In this document: positions 51,266 through 59,772 of the stretch, piece after piece
Layout: each line of letters opens with the position of its first letter
How positions within the stretch are numbered: the stretch's first letter is position 1
Position numbers and translations under genes: made by a program
Notes under the pieces: model-generated
Database searches by the model: none
What the model was told of the DNA's origin: nothing
Seen by the model: the letters and a program-made list of their open reading frames with translations, nothing else
NCBI GenBank assembly: GCA_910575665.1
Contig: CAJTFB010000009.1
Coordinates: 36,712 to 100,711, forward strand
Direction of reading: 5' to 3'
DNA length: 64,000 bases
From: Eubacteriaceae bacterium
GTDB lineage: Bacteria > Bacillota > Clostridia > Lachnospirales > Lachnospiraceae

Positions 51266-52057
51266 TCACTTCAAAAATTCCTCAATTTCTTCTAGTTTCT
51301 TCACCGTAATCTGCACCCAGGCAGGGCGAAAGCCACTGGCAAACGCATTTCGGATTGAAGCGATATTGGACCAGGCACAACAATAAAAAGGGACAATACC
51401 GCGGTCCAGAATTTCAACAGCTAACTTACTGGTCAGCGTCGCCGCAACTCCCATTCTACGGTATTCTGGAAGGACGTCAATCCCGATCTGCCACATGGAC
51501 TCACAATCTGCAGAAGCCCCCGCCAGTCCGATCAGCTTATCCTTATCATAAGCGCCCACAGCAATTACATCCAGTTCTTTTCGTTTCTCACAAAGAGCGT
51601 TACTCCACTGGTCAGTATATAGTTCACGAAAATCTTCCGCTCCCAATAACCTCAGTTCATAAGGACAGCTCTTCTGCAGTCTCTGCACCAGCCCGTCCCC
51701 AAGTAACACCTCTACATCCGGAAGTGAATACTCTGCCATGAAACAGACATCATACCCCATGGGACGGACACGATTCATCAAATCGTGCAGATCTGGTGTT
51801 TCAAAACAATGCTCTATCGCAAATTTATTTATGTACTCTGTCACAATTTCTTTCAACTCTTCACAAACTGAGGCAACAATATTATTTCCATACGAAGTCA
51901 GGTCACAGATAAATGGCAGCTCCAGATATTTTCTGGCATCTTCTTTCTTTTGGGAAATGACCACCTTGTTTTTTTTCTCTTTAAAATCCTGCCAGTGGCA
52001 ACTGCTGTCAATGGCAGATTGTTTCATTGCAATTTCTAAAATCTGTTTATTGTTCAT
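51266..52057 (-). CDS. GNAT-family N-acetyltransferase
   Basis: 263 residues. The C-terminal half carries the GNAT core: KLIGLAGASADCESMWQIGI, then VLPEYRRMGVAATLTSKLA (acetyl-CoA binding loop R-R-M-G-V-A) and WSNIASIRNAFASGF. The N-terminal half is a separate helical region. Substrate unknown. It starts four bases after the stop of the GT2 gene, so the two are one transcript. Confidence 0.85.
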   Translation of the reverse strand: MNNKQILEIAMKQSAIDSSCHWQDFKEKKNKVVISQKKEDARKYLELPFICDLTSYGNNIVASVCEELKEIVTEYINKFAIEHCFETPDLHDLMNRVRPMGYDVCFMAEYSLPDVEVLLGDGLVQRLQKSCPYELRLLGAEDFRELYTDQWSNALCEKRKELDVIAVGAYDKDKLIGLAGASADCESMWQIGIDVLPEYRRMGVAATLTSKLAVEILDRGIVPFYCCAWSNIASIRNAFASGFRPAWVQITVKKLEEIEEFLK

Positions 52058-52061
52058 AACT

Positions 52062-53132
52062 CTATCCTCTCAATCCTGTATCTGACAACCTCTCATCGAT
52101 ACGCCAGTCGATCAGCAGCTTAATCCCCAGAGAAAGAATCCCATAGAAGTGAAGCCACATCCCCCAGGCGAATCCCCAGACCATCCCTTTCCACAAAAAA
52201 GGCGATATATTTTTTAACAGCTTTCCTCTGGCAAACGCCGAAAAATACTTCTTAGCCAGGGGATATGAGGCATATTCCTTCAACACCTTTTTCACCGCAG
52301 AGAGGGTCTTTCCTCCATACTCATAATTCATCTTCCCATCAAAAAAGGCCGCAAAAAATATAGTACAGGCCGCCAGGTCCTCGTACCTCTTATCCCTCGC
52401 TTCCTCACGCACCGAGTGTTCCAACTCCTCTGCGATCGCCATCCATCCCCTGACTGAATCCGGCCGGAACCGATACGAAGCAGAAGCTTCGTTTTTCCGG
52501 TAAACATATACCAGTTCCGGAAGAAACGTATACTTTGCCCCCCGGATATAACAGTAAAAATTGAACAGTTTATCCTCGGCGTAAGTATAATCTCCAAAGC
52601 GTAGCTGGTTTTCCTGCAAAAAAGAACGCCGGTACATCTTGCACCACACATAAGACAGCGTCCCCACAGAAAAAAATCCCCGGAAGCGAAACGCCCCCTG
52701 CTCTGGTGAAAATCCGCTAAAACTGCTGCAGCTTCCGGCGGGAAGCAGCCTGTCATTCCAAAGCCGCATATAATCCCCTACCAGGATATCCGCCTCGCCC
52801 ATCTCTGCCACCATGTGAGAGAGCACAAAGGATTCCGGCAGATAATCATCTGCATCCACAAATACGATATAATCTCCTTTTGCATTCTCGATCCCCTTAT
52901 TCCTGGCCGCGGAAACACCGCTGTTTTTCTGCGCCAAAACTCTTATTTTCTCAGACCGGCGCCCATATTCTTCACAGATCGGCACACTTTTGTCACTGGA
53001 ACCGTCGTCTACTAGCAGCAACTCCAAGTTTTCATAGTCCTGTCTTAATATACTCTCAATACACTGGGGCAGATAGGTTTCGGCATTATACACAGGGACG
53101 ATCACCGATATCTTTTTATCCATATACACCAT
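52062..53132 (-). CDS. GT2-family glycosyltransferase
   Basis: About 356 residues: KISVIVPVYNAETYLPQCIE at the N-terminus, VDDGSSDKSV, and the DxD metal site in FVDADDYLPE, all typical of family GT2. The C-terminus has a hydrophobic stretch that may touch the membrane. It may act on surface glycans. The start is uncertain: ATG at 53132 is four bases behind GGAGG, the next ATG (53123) thirteen. Upstream hairpin at 53165-53191 separates it from icd. Confidence 0.8.
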   Translation of the reverse strand: MVYMDKKISVIVPVYNAETYLPQCIESILRQDYENLELLLVDDGSSDKSVPICEEYGRRSEKIRVLAQKNSGVSAARNKGIENAKGDYIVFVDADDYLPESFVLSHMVAEMGEADILVGDYMRLWNDRLLPAGSCSSFSGFSPEQGAFRFRGFFSVGTLSYVWCKMYRRSFLQENQLRFGDYTYAEDKLFNFYCYIRGAKYTFLPELVYVYRKNEASASYRFRPDSVRGWMAIAEELEHSVREEARDKRYEDLAACTIFFAAFFDGKMNYEYGGKTLSAVKKVLKEYASYPLAKKYFSAFARGKLLKNISPFLWKGMVWGFAWGMWLHFYGILSLGIKLLIDWRIDERLSDTGLRG

Positions 53133-53164
53133 TCATCCTCCGGCACAGCATTTCTATAGATGCA

Positions 53165-53191
53165 ATCAGGTGTGGATTTCCCACACCTGAT
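53165..53191 (-). terminator. Hairpin after icd, candidate terminator
   Basis: A perfect 11-pair stem (ATCAGGTGTGG with CCACACCTGAT) and five-base loop between icd and the GT2 gene. It lacks a good U-run, so termination may be partial. Confidence 0.5.
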
Positions 53192-53245
53192 AAAATAATG
53201 TTGGGGATTGCTTCGTTGTTTCACAACTCCCCCAGCCAGGAAAAC

Positions 53246-54451
53246 TTACAACGCCTCCATGGTCTCCCGGATCGCTTTGATAAAATCCTGACTGTTTAAT
53301 ACTGTCACATTTTCCAGACTAGTGATCAACGCAAGATCCTTTGTCATCTTTCCATCTTCAATAGTTTTCAATGTGGCTTTTTCCAGCTTGTCTGCAAACT
53401 CCTGAAGCTCTTTGATGTTATCGAGTTCGCCGCGCTTGCGCAGTGCTCCCGTCCATGCAAAGATCGTAGCCACAGAGTTGGTAGAAGTCTCCTCCCCCTT
53501 CAGATGTTTATAATAATGCCTCTGCACCGTACCGTGCGCCGCCTCATACTCGTACACACCGCTTGGGGATACCAGCACGGAAGTCATCATGGCAAGGGAA
53601 CCACAGGCAGAGGATACCATATCACTCATCACATCACCGTCGTAATTCTTGCAGGCCCAGATAAATCCACCCTCTGCCTTCATGACACGTGCTACCGCAT
53701 CGTCGATCAGGGTATAGAAATACTCGATACCTGCCGCCTCAAATTTATCCTTGTACTCCTTGTCATAAATCTCCTGGAAAATATCCTTAAAATTGTGGTC
53801 ATACTTTTTCGAAATGGTATCCTTGGTGGCAAACCACAGATCCTGTTTTGTATCCAGCGCATAACCAAAACACGCTTTGGCAAAGCTGGCGATGGACTGG
53901 TCCGTGTTGTGGATTCCCTGGAGGATTCCGGGACCGTCAAATTCGTGAATGGTCTCGCGGATCTCTGTGCCATCCTCTGCTGTAAATACAAGTTCTGCCT
54001 TACCTTTTCCCGGCACCTTGATCTCTGTATTTTTATATACATCGCCGTAGGCATGTCTGGCGAGGGTGATCGGCGCCGTCCAGTTTTTCACACAGGGATC
54101 GATGCCCTTTACCTGGATCGGGGTACGGAAAACCGTGCCGTCCAGAGCTGCCCGGATCGTACCATTCGGGCTTTTCCACATCTCTTTCAGATCGTACTCT
54201 GTCATTCTTGCCGCATTTGGCGTAATGGTCGCACATTTTACAGCCACACCATATTTTTTTGTCGCCTCCGCAGAATCCACTGTCACCTGATCATTGGTCT
54301 CGTTCCGGTACTCCAGACCGAGATCATAATACTCCGTCTTTAAATCTATGTATGGCAGCAAAAGCTCATCTTTTATCATCTGCCATAAAATTCTTGTCAT
54401 CTCATCCCCATCCATCTCCACAAGGGGCGTCGTCATCGTAATCTTAGCCAT
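53246..54451 (-). CDS. icd: NADP-dependent isocitrate dehydrogenase (homodimeric type)
   Basis: 401 residues, full length for the subfamily II enzyme that converts isocitrate to 2-oxoglutarate with NADP. Visible signatures include [19 protein letters not shown] (isocitrate binding) and [30 protein letters not shown] with the following [11 protein letters not shown] bind NADP. In these anaerobes it supplies 2-oxoglutarate for glutamate synthesis. ATG at 54451 ([11 protein letters not shown]) has GGAGG eight bases upstream; two upstream in-frame codons are not needed. Its own promoter lies at 54494-54522. Confidence 0.95.
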   Translation of the reverse strand: MAKITMTTPLVEMDGDEMTRILWQMIKDELLLPYIDLKTEYYDLGLEYRNETNDQVTVDSAEATKKYGVAVKCATITPNAARMTEYDLKEMWKSPNGTIRAALDGTVFRTPIQVKGIDPCVKNWTAPITLARHAYGDVYKNTEIKVPGKGKAELVFTAEDGTEIRETIHEFDGPGILQGIHNTDQSIASFAKACFGYALDTKQDLWFATKDTISKKYDHNFKDIFQEIYDKEYKDKFEAAGIEYFYTLIDDAVARVMKAEGGFIWACKNYDGDVMSDMVSSACGSLAMMTSVLVSPSGVYEYEAAHGTVQRHYYKHLKGEETSTNSVATIFAWTGALRKRGELDNIKELQEFADKLEKATLKTIEDGKMTKDLALITSLENVTVLNSQDFIKAIRETMEAL

Positions 54452-54493
54452 TTTCATTTCCTCCATTTCATCTATTCTTACATTACCGCTTAC

Positions 54494-54522
54494 ATCTTAA
54501 CACATGTGCAAAAATTTTTCAA
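54494..54522 (-). promoter_or_regulatory. Sigma-A promoter of icd
   Basis: TTGAAA (54517-54522), 17-base spacer and TAAGAT (54494-54499) on the minus strand, about 43 bases ahead of the icd ATG. Confidence 0.6.
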
Positions 54523-54548
54523 ATAAATCAACTGGACCACTTCTGCTT

Positions 54549-55901
54549 TTAATTTTCTATGATCTTCTCTAATTTCCGAATACAGTGACGATATGCTGGT
54601 ATGAGAAACAGATCTGCCAGTACCCAGGCCACCGGACTGGCAAGGCATGCCGCCGTAAAACCAAAGATAGGAACAAAACCAAAACCAACTACACTTCGAC
54701 CCACCATCTCCGCAACCCCCGCAAAAATCGCCAGTTTGCCAAAGCCCAGTCCCTGGATGGAAAAACGTATAATGTTTACCAGCGCCAGAGGAATGAGAAA
54801 AATACTGTTCCAAAACAGGAGTTCTGACACATTCCTGATTATTTCTACCTCCGTTGAGTCCACAAACAAAAGCGCCAGTTTGTCCCCAAAGCCAATGAGA
54901 AATGCCCCTGCTAATACACAATAGGCAGCTGCCAGATAGCTGCACTGCACCATTCCCTTCGTGACACGATCCAGCCGGCAGGCGCCCACGTTCTGTCCCG
55001 CGTAGGTCGCCATCGTAGCGCCAAAGGCATCGTAGGGACAATAGAAAAACATGGCAATCTTACCGCCGGCGGTCATAGATGCTACAGCCGTAGAACCAAG
55101 TCCGTTGACGGCAGTCTGCAAAATAACACTTCCGATGGCGGTGATGGAATACTGCAGTCCCATGGGAATTCCCATACTACAGAGACGTCCAATACAGCTC
55201 CCCCGCAGTTTCCACTCCCTTTTCTGAATTCGCAGAATGGGAAATTTTTTCTTAATATAAAACAGGCAAAGCACTCCCGAAATCGCCTGAGACAGCACCG
55301 TCGCCCCGGCTGCCCCTGCCACCCCCATATGTAAAACCACGATCGCCAGCAGATCCAGTCCGATATTCAGCACGGAGGAAATGACCAGAAAGATCAGTGG
55401 GCTTCTGGAATCCCCCAGGGAACGGATGATCCCCGACAGAAGATTATAGAGATAGGTGGCGGGGATTCCAATAAAAATAATCAAAATATACTGGTTAGCT
55501 TCGTTGAAAATATCAGAAGGCGTATCCATCCAGATCAGAATATTCCGGCAGAGCAAACAAACAGACAGTGTCATAACGGAGGCAAAGAGAATCGAAAGCC
55601 AGACACTATTTGCTACAAAACACCGCAACATTTTTTCATCCTTTGCCCCAAAGCGCTGGGCCACAGGGATGGCAAAGCCATTGCAAACTCCCATACAAAA
55701 ACCTATGATCATGAAATTGATGGAGCCAGTGGCGCCCACTGCTGCGAGAGACTTTGCACCAAGAAATTTTCCCACGATGATCATATCCATCAAACTGTAA
55801 AACTGCTGAAACAGCATACCAAAAAACAGCGGTATGGCAAAGCCAAGGATCAACCGGATCGGTGACCCCACCGTCATATCTTTCATCCTACTACGCTCCA
55901 A
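54549..55901 (-). CDS. MATE-family efflux transporter
   Basis: About 450 residues with twelve TM helices in two halves and the MATE-typical PLFFGMLFQQFYSLMDMIIV and VGATGSINFMIIGFCMGVCN stretches. It exports cationic drugs or metabolites against sodium or protons. The start is uncertain: GGAGG lies eight bases before a TTG at 55901, while GTG 55922 overlaps that site and ATG 55886 is further on. It follows the ABC-class ATPase gene by 37 bp. Confidence 0.88.
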   Translation of the reverse strand: MERSRMKDMTVGSPIRLILGFAIPLFFGMLFQQFYSLMDMIIVGKFLGAKSLAAVGATGSINFMIIGFCMGVCNGFAIPVAQRFGAKDEKMLRCFVANSVWLSILFASVMTLSVCLLCRNILIWMDTPSDIFNEANQYILIIFIGIPATYLYNLLSGIIRSLGDSRSPLIFLVISSVLNIGLDLLAIVVLHMGVAGAAGATVLSQAISGVLCLFYIKKKFPILRIQKREWKLRGSCIGRLCSMGIPMGLQYSITAIGSVILQTAVNGLGSTAVASMTAGGKIAMFFYCPYDAFGATMATYAGQNVGACRLDRVTKGMVQCSYLAAAYCVLAGAFLIGFGDKLALLFVDSTEVEIIRNVSELLFWNSIFLIPLALVNIIRFSIQGLGFGKLAIFAGVAEMVGRSVVGFGFVPIFGFTAACLASPVAWVLADLFLIPAYRHCIRKLEKIIEN

Positions 55902-55938
55902 AGTATTCTCCTCCTCTCCCACATACCCATAACCTTCC

Positions 55939-57633
55939 CTAGAGTCTCCGATAGCGATTCAGGCAGGCAAAGATCTCCTGTCTTCTCGGCATCGCCAGCC
56001 CAGAGGCTACCTTTCTTTCACCACAAATACCGCCAAATCCCTTTTGTTTTAGCAGTGTCTCCAAAATATCTACCACCTGTGCCAGCGTCTTCCTGCCATC
56101 CAGCACATTCAATTCTGCATACTTAACAATCTGTGCAAGCATGGACAGCTGCTCCGGATCCGCCAACTGCTCCAAATATCGAAGATCAATGGTCTCTCTA
56201 TCAATACTGATGCCATCCATCCCCATCGTCTTCATTTTGATCCGGTCACTTCCTGCCAGTTTTCGGTTCTGACTGAATATCCGCTCAAAAGAAGGCTGAA
56301 CCTCCGCTGGCATTTCCTCTAGCACCGGAAACGCCTTTGCCTCTTCCTTTGCAAAATCTGTGATATCTGCCGGCACATATCGGTTCATCTGCAAGATACA
56401 GTCCGCCTTATGAAAATAACTGCCGGAGCTTCCCGCCACCAGTACCGTAGATATGCCGTGATTTTCATACAGCTCCCGAACTCTTTCGATATACGGTGTG
56501 ATAGGCTCCAATTCGCGGTGCACCACCCGCTGCATCAATTCATCCCGGATCATAAAATTCGTGGCGCTAGTATCCTCATCGATGAGGAATACCTGGCTTC
56601 CCGCTTCCATCGCCTCGATTACATTCGCCGCCTGGGAAGTACTTCCACTGGCGTCCTCCGTACAGAATTTTACCGTATCTTTGCCGTTAGGAAGATTGTT
56701 GATAAAATAAGAGATATCTACATTTTTAACACTTCTACCGTCCTCCGCGCGAAGTTTCACCGCAGTCCCATCGGTGATGACATATTCTCTTCCATCCCCA
56801 GCAATATGATCGTAAACACCGAGTTCCAATGCTTTGAGCAGGGTAGATTTTCCATGGTATCCTCCTCCCACGATCAACGTGATCCCCTTGGGAATTCCCA
56901 TGCCTCGAAGGGCACCTTTGTTGGGAAGGATAAGCTCTACTTCCATAGAGGCCGGCGATTGAAAAGGCACCGCCTGCTTCATCGGGCGGCTGCTGACTCC
57001 GGATTCCCTGGGCAGCACAGAACCATTTGCCACAAATGCCACAAGACCGCGGTCAGCCAGCATCTGGCGGATGGCCAGCTGATCCTCTGCCAGCTCGGCT
57101 GTCTTCTTTAGTTTTCCAGCATCCAGCGCTTTATAGTACAGACTATGACTGACACATTTTGGCAAAAAATCAAACAGGATCTTTTCCAGCTCCCTGGCAT
57201 TGATGCTTCGTCCATTCGCCGGGAATCCGATCTCCATGCGCAAAACGATATCCCCCGTTCTGTCATTCAGCTGGCATCCACTCCGGGAAAGTACTTCCTG
57301 TCCTGGAATGCTCACTGACATCAATCCCGACTTTCCAGAACCCTTTGCCTGAAAAGATACGCCCCGGAGCTGCCTCCCCATTTCCCGCAGCAGAACATCC
57401 TCCAGCGCTGTCTTCTGACATGCCAGACGATACAATTCCTGGGGAAATGCCGCCTGCGCACCTTTCACATGGATGCTGACCCTAGACGGTGCGGCAAAGG
57501 GGTCTCCCTGCACATGGTCTATGCCCAGCACATATCCGGGAAACTGATACTCTCCCCGCAGTTGCTTGTATGCTGGATAACCTTTATGATCAATCTGTCT
57601 GAGCAAGGTATTTAATTCTGATGACTGTTTCAT
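55939..57633 (-). CDS. ABC-class P-loop ATPase (PF09818 type)
   Basis: 564 residues of the soluble 'predicted ATPase of the ABC class' family. Walker A is GGGYHGKSTLLKAL, Walker B is SQVFLIDEDTSATNFM, with an N-terminal mixed domain and the family-specific GIDHVQGDPFAAPSRV near residue 38. The family has no membrane domain; a nucleic-acid or translation-related role has been proposed for relatives, but I cannot assign one here. The ATG overlaps the stop of the diguanylate cyclase gene (ATGA), indicating coupling. Confidence 0.88.
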   Translation of the reverse strand: MKQSSELNTLLRQIDHKGYPAYKQLRGEYQFPGYVLGIDHVQGDPFAAPSRVSIHVKGAQAAFPQELYRLACQKTALEDVLLREMGRQLRGVSFQAKGSGKSGLMSVSIPGQEVLSRSGCQLNDRTGDIVLRMEIGFPANGRSINARELEKILFDFLPKCVSHSLYYKALDAGKLKKTAELAEDQLAIRQMLADRGLVAFVANGSVLPRESGVSSRPMKQAVPFQSPASMEVELILPNKGALRGMGIPKGITLIVGGGYHGKSTLLKALELGVYDHIAGDGREYVITDGTAVKLRAEDGRSVKNVDISYFINNLPNGKDTVKFCTEDASGSTSQAANVIEAMEAGSQVFLIDEDTSATNFMIRDELMQRVVHRELEPITPYIERVRELYENHGISTVLVAGSSGSYFHKADCILQMNRYVPADITDFAKEEAKAFPVLEEMPAEVQPSFERIFSQNRKLAGSDRIKMKTMGMDGISIDRETIDLRYLEQLADPEQLSMLAQIVKYAELNVLDGRKTLAQVVDILETLLKQKGFGGICGERKVASGLAMPRRQEIFACLNRYRRL

Positions 57634-58967
57634 TGTTCGCTTTTCTCCTTCTTGGCCGCATTTTTGCGTCTTCTCTTATCCTCATACATCCGTCGGTCCG
57701 ACTCTACCAGAAGATGTTCAAATCCTCCACTATATTCCGGCTCCCAGACATATCCCAATGCCATTCTTGCATCATTTTCTTCCATATCCTGATCCAATAA
57801 TGTGATTCTGTGCTCCAATTCCTTTTTGCCGATCCCCGGACACAGCCCCAGGAACTCGTCGCCTCCGATGCGAAATAGGGCATAGTCTCCAAATTGTCTG
57901 TTCAGACACTCACAGACTCTCATCAAAAGCTGGTCTCCCTCCTGATGGCCCATGTTATCATTGACATACTTTAACCCCATAACATCACAATAGAGCACGC
58001 CGAGACTTTCCTTATTTGACAAACTGCTCTGGTATTCTTTCATTGCGTGCCGGTTTCCAAGCTCGGTAAGCTGGTCATACATGCTTAATTTTTCCAGTCG
58101 GCTCACCAACATACGGCGCTTCAACAGAGACACGATAAAATGCCCCACGATCCAAAACAGCGTGGAAATATGATCCAGCAATTCTCCAGGCGGATTATCC
58201 ACCCCATAAAAACCGATGATCTTACCATTATCAACAAGAGGGCTGACCACCAGTGCCTGAATCTTCTGTGGCTTTAAATATTCATATGCCAGCGGATCCT
58301 CCTCCCGGATCGCCTCCACATCCTGTATAATTACATTTTTATTCTTCCGAAATGTATGGTACCACATAGAAACCACCTCGAAGGGAACCTTCTGTAATGC
58401 CTCCTTCTGTGAAACGACGCCGCTGCCGCACCACTCAAAAGTATTGTCCAGAGTACCATCCTCATTTTCTTCAAAAATATAAACCCGCCCGCTTTTTAAA
58501 TGCTCACCAAGATACGCAAGGAGCACTTCCAGTGACTGTTCCGGCCTCGGCTCTGCCAATGCCAGCCGCAGCCCCTCATTCACCATACTTTCATTGCTGG
58601 TATATTTCTGGATGGTCTTTTTCTGCTCCTCCTGAATACTCATATCGATGGCTATCTCCATCCGGCACCGCCGTCCATCTGCCTCTACCATCGTATCCTT
58701 CAACTTATAGCTCTTTTTAACAACCGGGTTAAAAATTTCCCACTCATGAAAAAATCCAGGTTTCAAAACACTGTTGGTACAAAAGTCACAGGGCCCGGAC
58801 TTCTGATGCAGCAGCTCATAACACTTTTTTCCTCTTACCTTCTCCTGATCCTCCACTTCAAAAACCTCACACGCCTTCGGATTCATATATATAATTTCAT
58901 GAGTATCTATATCAGCAGTATACACGATCTCATTTAAGTTCTCATAGAATTCCCAAATCTTTGACAT
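57630..58967 (-). CDS. Diguanylate cyclase, PAS-GAF-GGDEF
   Basis: About 445 residues: PAS domain (~5-115) with a Cys pair (CDFC in GPCDFCTNSVL), GAF domain (~145-300), then GGDEF domain with intact GGDEF at 368-372 (RIGGDEFL) and LYCDVMGLKYVND upstream. It makes c-di-GMP from two GTP. The inhibitory RxxD site is degenerate: the residue before xxD is Gln (QFGD). ATG at 58967 (MSKIWEFYENLNE) has GGGGGG seven bases upstream; the longer frame to 59114 would cross the promoter and hairpin. A product sensor in this window is PelD (8440-10620). Confidence 0.9.
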   Translation of the reverse strand: MSKIWEFYENLNEIVYTADIDTHEIIYMNPKACEVFEVEDQEKVRGKKCYELLHQKSGPCDFCTNSVLKPGFFHEWEIFNPVVKKSYKLKDTMVEADGRRCRMEIAIDMSIQEEQKKTIQKYTSNESMVNEGLRLALAEPRPEQSLEVLLAYLGEHLKSGRVYIFEENEDGTLDNTFEWCGSGVVSQKEALQKVPFEVVSMWYHTFRKNKNVIIQDVEAIREEDPLAYEYLKPQKIQALVVSPLVDNGKIIGFYGVDNPPGELLDHISTLFWIVGHFIVSLLKRRMLVSRLEKLSMYDQLTELGNRHAMKEYQSSLSNKESLGVLYCDVMGLKYVNDNMGHQEGDQLLMRVCECLNRQFGDYALFRIGGDEFLGLCPGIGKKELEHRITLLDQDMEENDARMALGYVWEPEYSGGFEHLLVESDRRMYEDKRRRKNAAKKEKSEQ

Positions 58968-59010
58968 ATCAATTCCCCCCAAGTCTTCTTTTGCCGCTGC
59001 CAGCAGAAAG

Positions 59011-59028
59011 CTCGACGGAACCGTCGAG
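59011..59028 (-). other. Leader hairpin of the diguanylate cyclase transcript
   Basis: CTCGACGG, two-base loop, CCGTCGAG: a perfect palindrome in the ~80-base 5' leader. It may be an operator or an mRNA stabiliser. There is no U-run, so not a terminator. Confidence 0.55.
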
Positions 59029-59057
59029 TTAGAGATAAGCCGGTAGTTTCCCCTACT

Positions 59058-59086
59058 ATTATACATACCATAGCAGGTAGATTCAA
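59058..59086 (-). promoter_or_regulatory. Sigma-A promoter of the diguanylate cyclase gene
   Basis: TTGAAT (59081-59086), 17-base spacer and TATAAT (59058-59063) on the minus strand, about 90 bases upstream of the chosen ATG. The rest of 58968-59172 holds only the leader. Confidence 0.7.
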
Positions 59087-59172
59087 GAAAAATCGTGATG
59101 AAAGATAGTATCACACAAAATAAGCAGGATTTGAGACAAATATTACAAAGCCTTCATTTCACACTCCCCATT

Positions 59173-59667
59173 CTAACAAGAAATTACTGAAACTGTCCCG
59201 TTCGCACTAACAGCCCTGCAACAATCGATATATACTTCAATAAAGTCGTAGCCGCCTCTCATGGCAATACCCCTGGCCTTTTCAAGTCCATTTGGGAGTG
59301 TCTGTCCTGTTTTATAGTGTTCGATTACACCTCCAGTTACATCCAGCGTATGTACCTCATATGGCTTTCCAAGATAGCATATTGAAACATATCCCAGCAA
59401 AATTCCACTAATCTCAATTTCCGGAAATTCATTACGAATTGCATCTATAATTTCATTGACCTTATCGTGGTTATGGGTATGCCCACCCGCATCCAATTTA
59501 TGCAAAGCAGCCATATACCTCTTTGAACGAGGCTTCCGAAGCAATCTATCCAACTTCATCTTATCCATTTGCTGAGTTTCTTGTTTTTGCTGCTGATTCT
59601 GAGTCGCACTCAAAATTTCACTCGACTGAGTCTGTATTTGATGTTGTTTAAACATTATTTTTGGCAT
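59173..59667 (-). CDS. Unknown protein with Gln-rich N-terminus and Cys-bearing C-terminus
   Basis: About 164 residues. Residues 1-50 are Gln-rich and likely disordered, with a basic stretch (LDRLLRKPRSKRYMAALHKL) after them. The folded part follows GGHTHNHDKV and has alternating strands and helices (EIEISGILLGYVSICYLGKP, LEKARGIAMRGGYDFIEVYI) and ends DCCRAVSANG...VISC, with Cys as the last residue. I recognise no family. ATG at 59667 has GGAGG ten bases upstream. It is the last gene of the AAA+ operon, 105 bp after the ATPase, with a large inverted repeat between. Confidence 0.6.
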   Translation of the reverse strand: MPKIMFKQHQIQTQSSEILSATQNQQQKQETQQMDKMKLDRLLRKPRSKRYMAALHKLDAGGHTHNHDKVNEIIDAIRNEFPEIEISGILLGYVSICYLGKPYEVHTLDVTGGVIEHYKTGQTLPNGLEKARGIAMRGGYDFIEVYIDCCRAVSANGTVSVISC

Positions 59668-59715
59668 ATCGTATTTTCCTCCGTTGTTGCATATTTGCGA
59701 GGTCATCACATTGAT

Positions 59716-59766
59716 AACGCAGACACAGGGTGTTTTGTAAAATCAAGCCACATCCGTGTCTGCGTT
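59716..59766 (-). other. Long inverted repeat between AAA+ gene and the Cys-tailed protein gene
   Basis: AACGCAGACAC (59716-59726) and GTGTCTGCGTT (59756-59766) form a perfect 11-pair stem around a 29-base loop. No U-run follows. It could set a different expression level for the last gene by RNA processing or attenuation. Confidence 0.6.
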
Positions 59767-59772
59767 AAATTG

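Noticed and set aside
53246..54451. Longer start for icd at 54466
   Set aside because: The extra five codons overlap the ribosome site; the ATG at 54451 has ideal spacing and the family N-terminus.
58968..59050. c-di-GMP riboswitch in the leader of the diguanylate cyclase gene
   Set aside because: The leader has a simple palindrome but lacks the conserved GEMM core segments and is too short.
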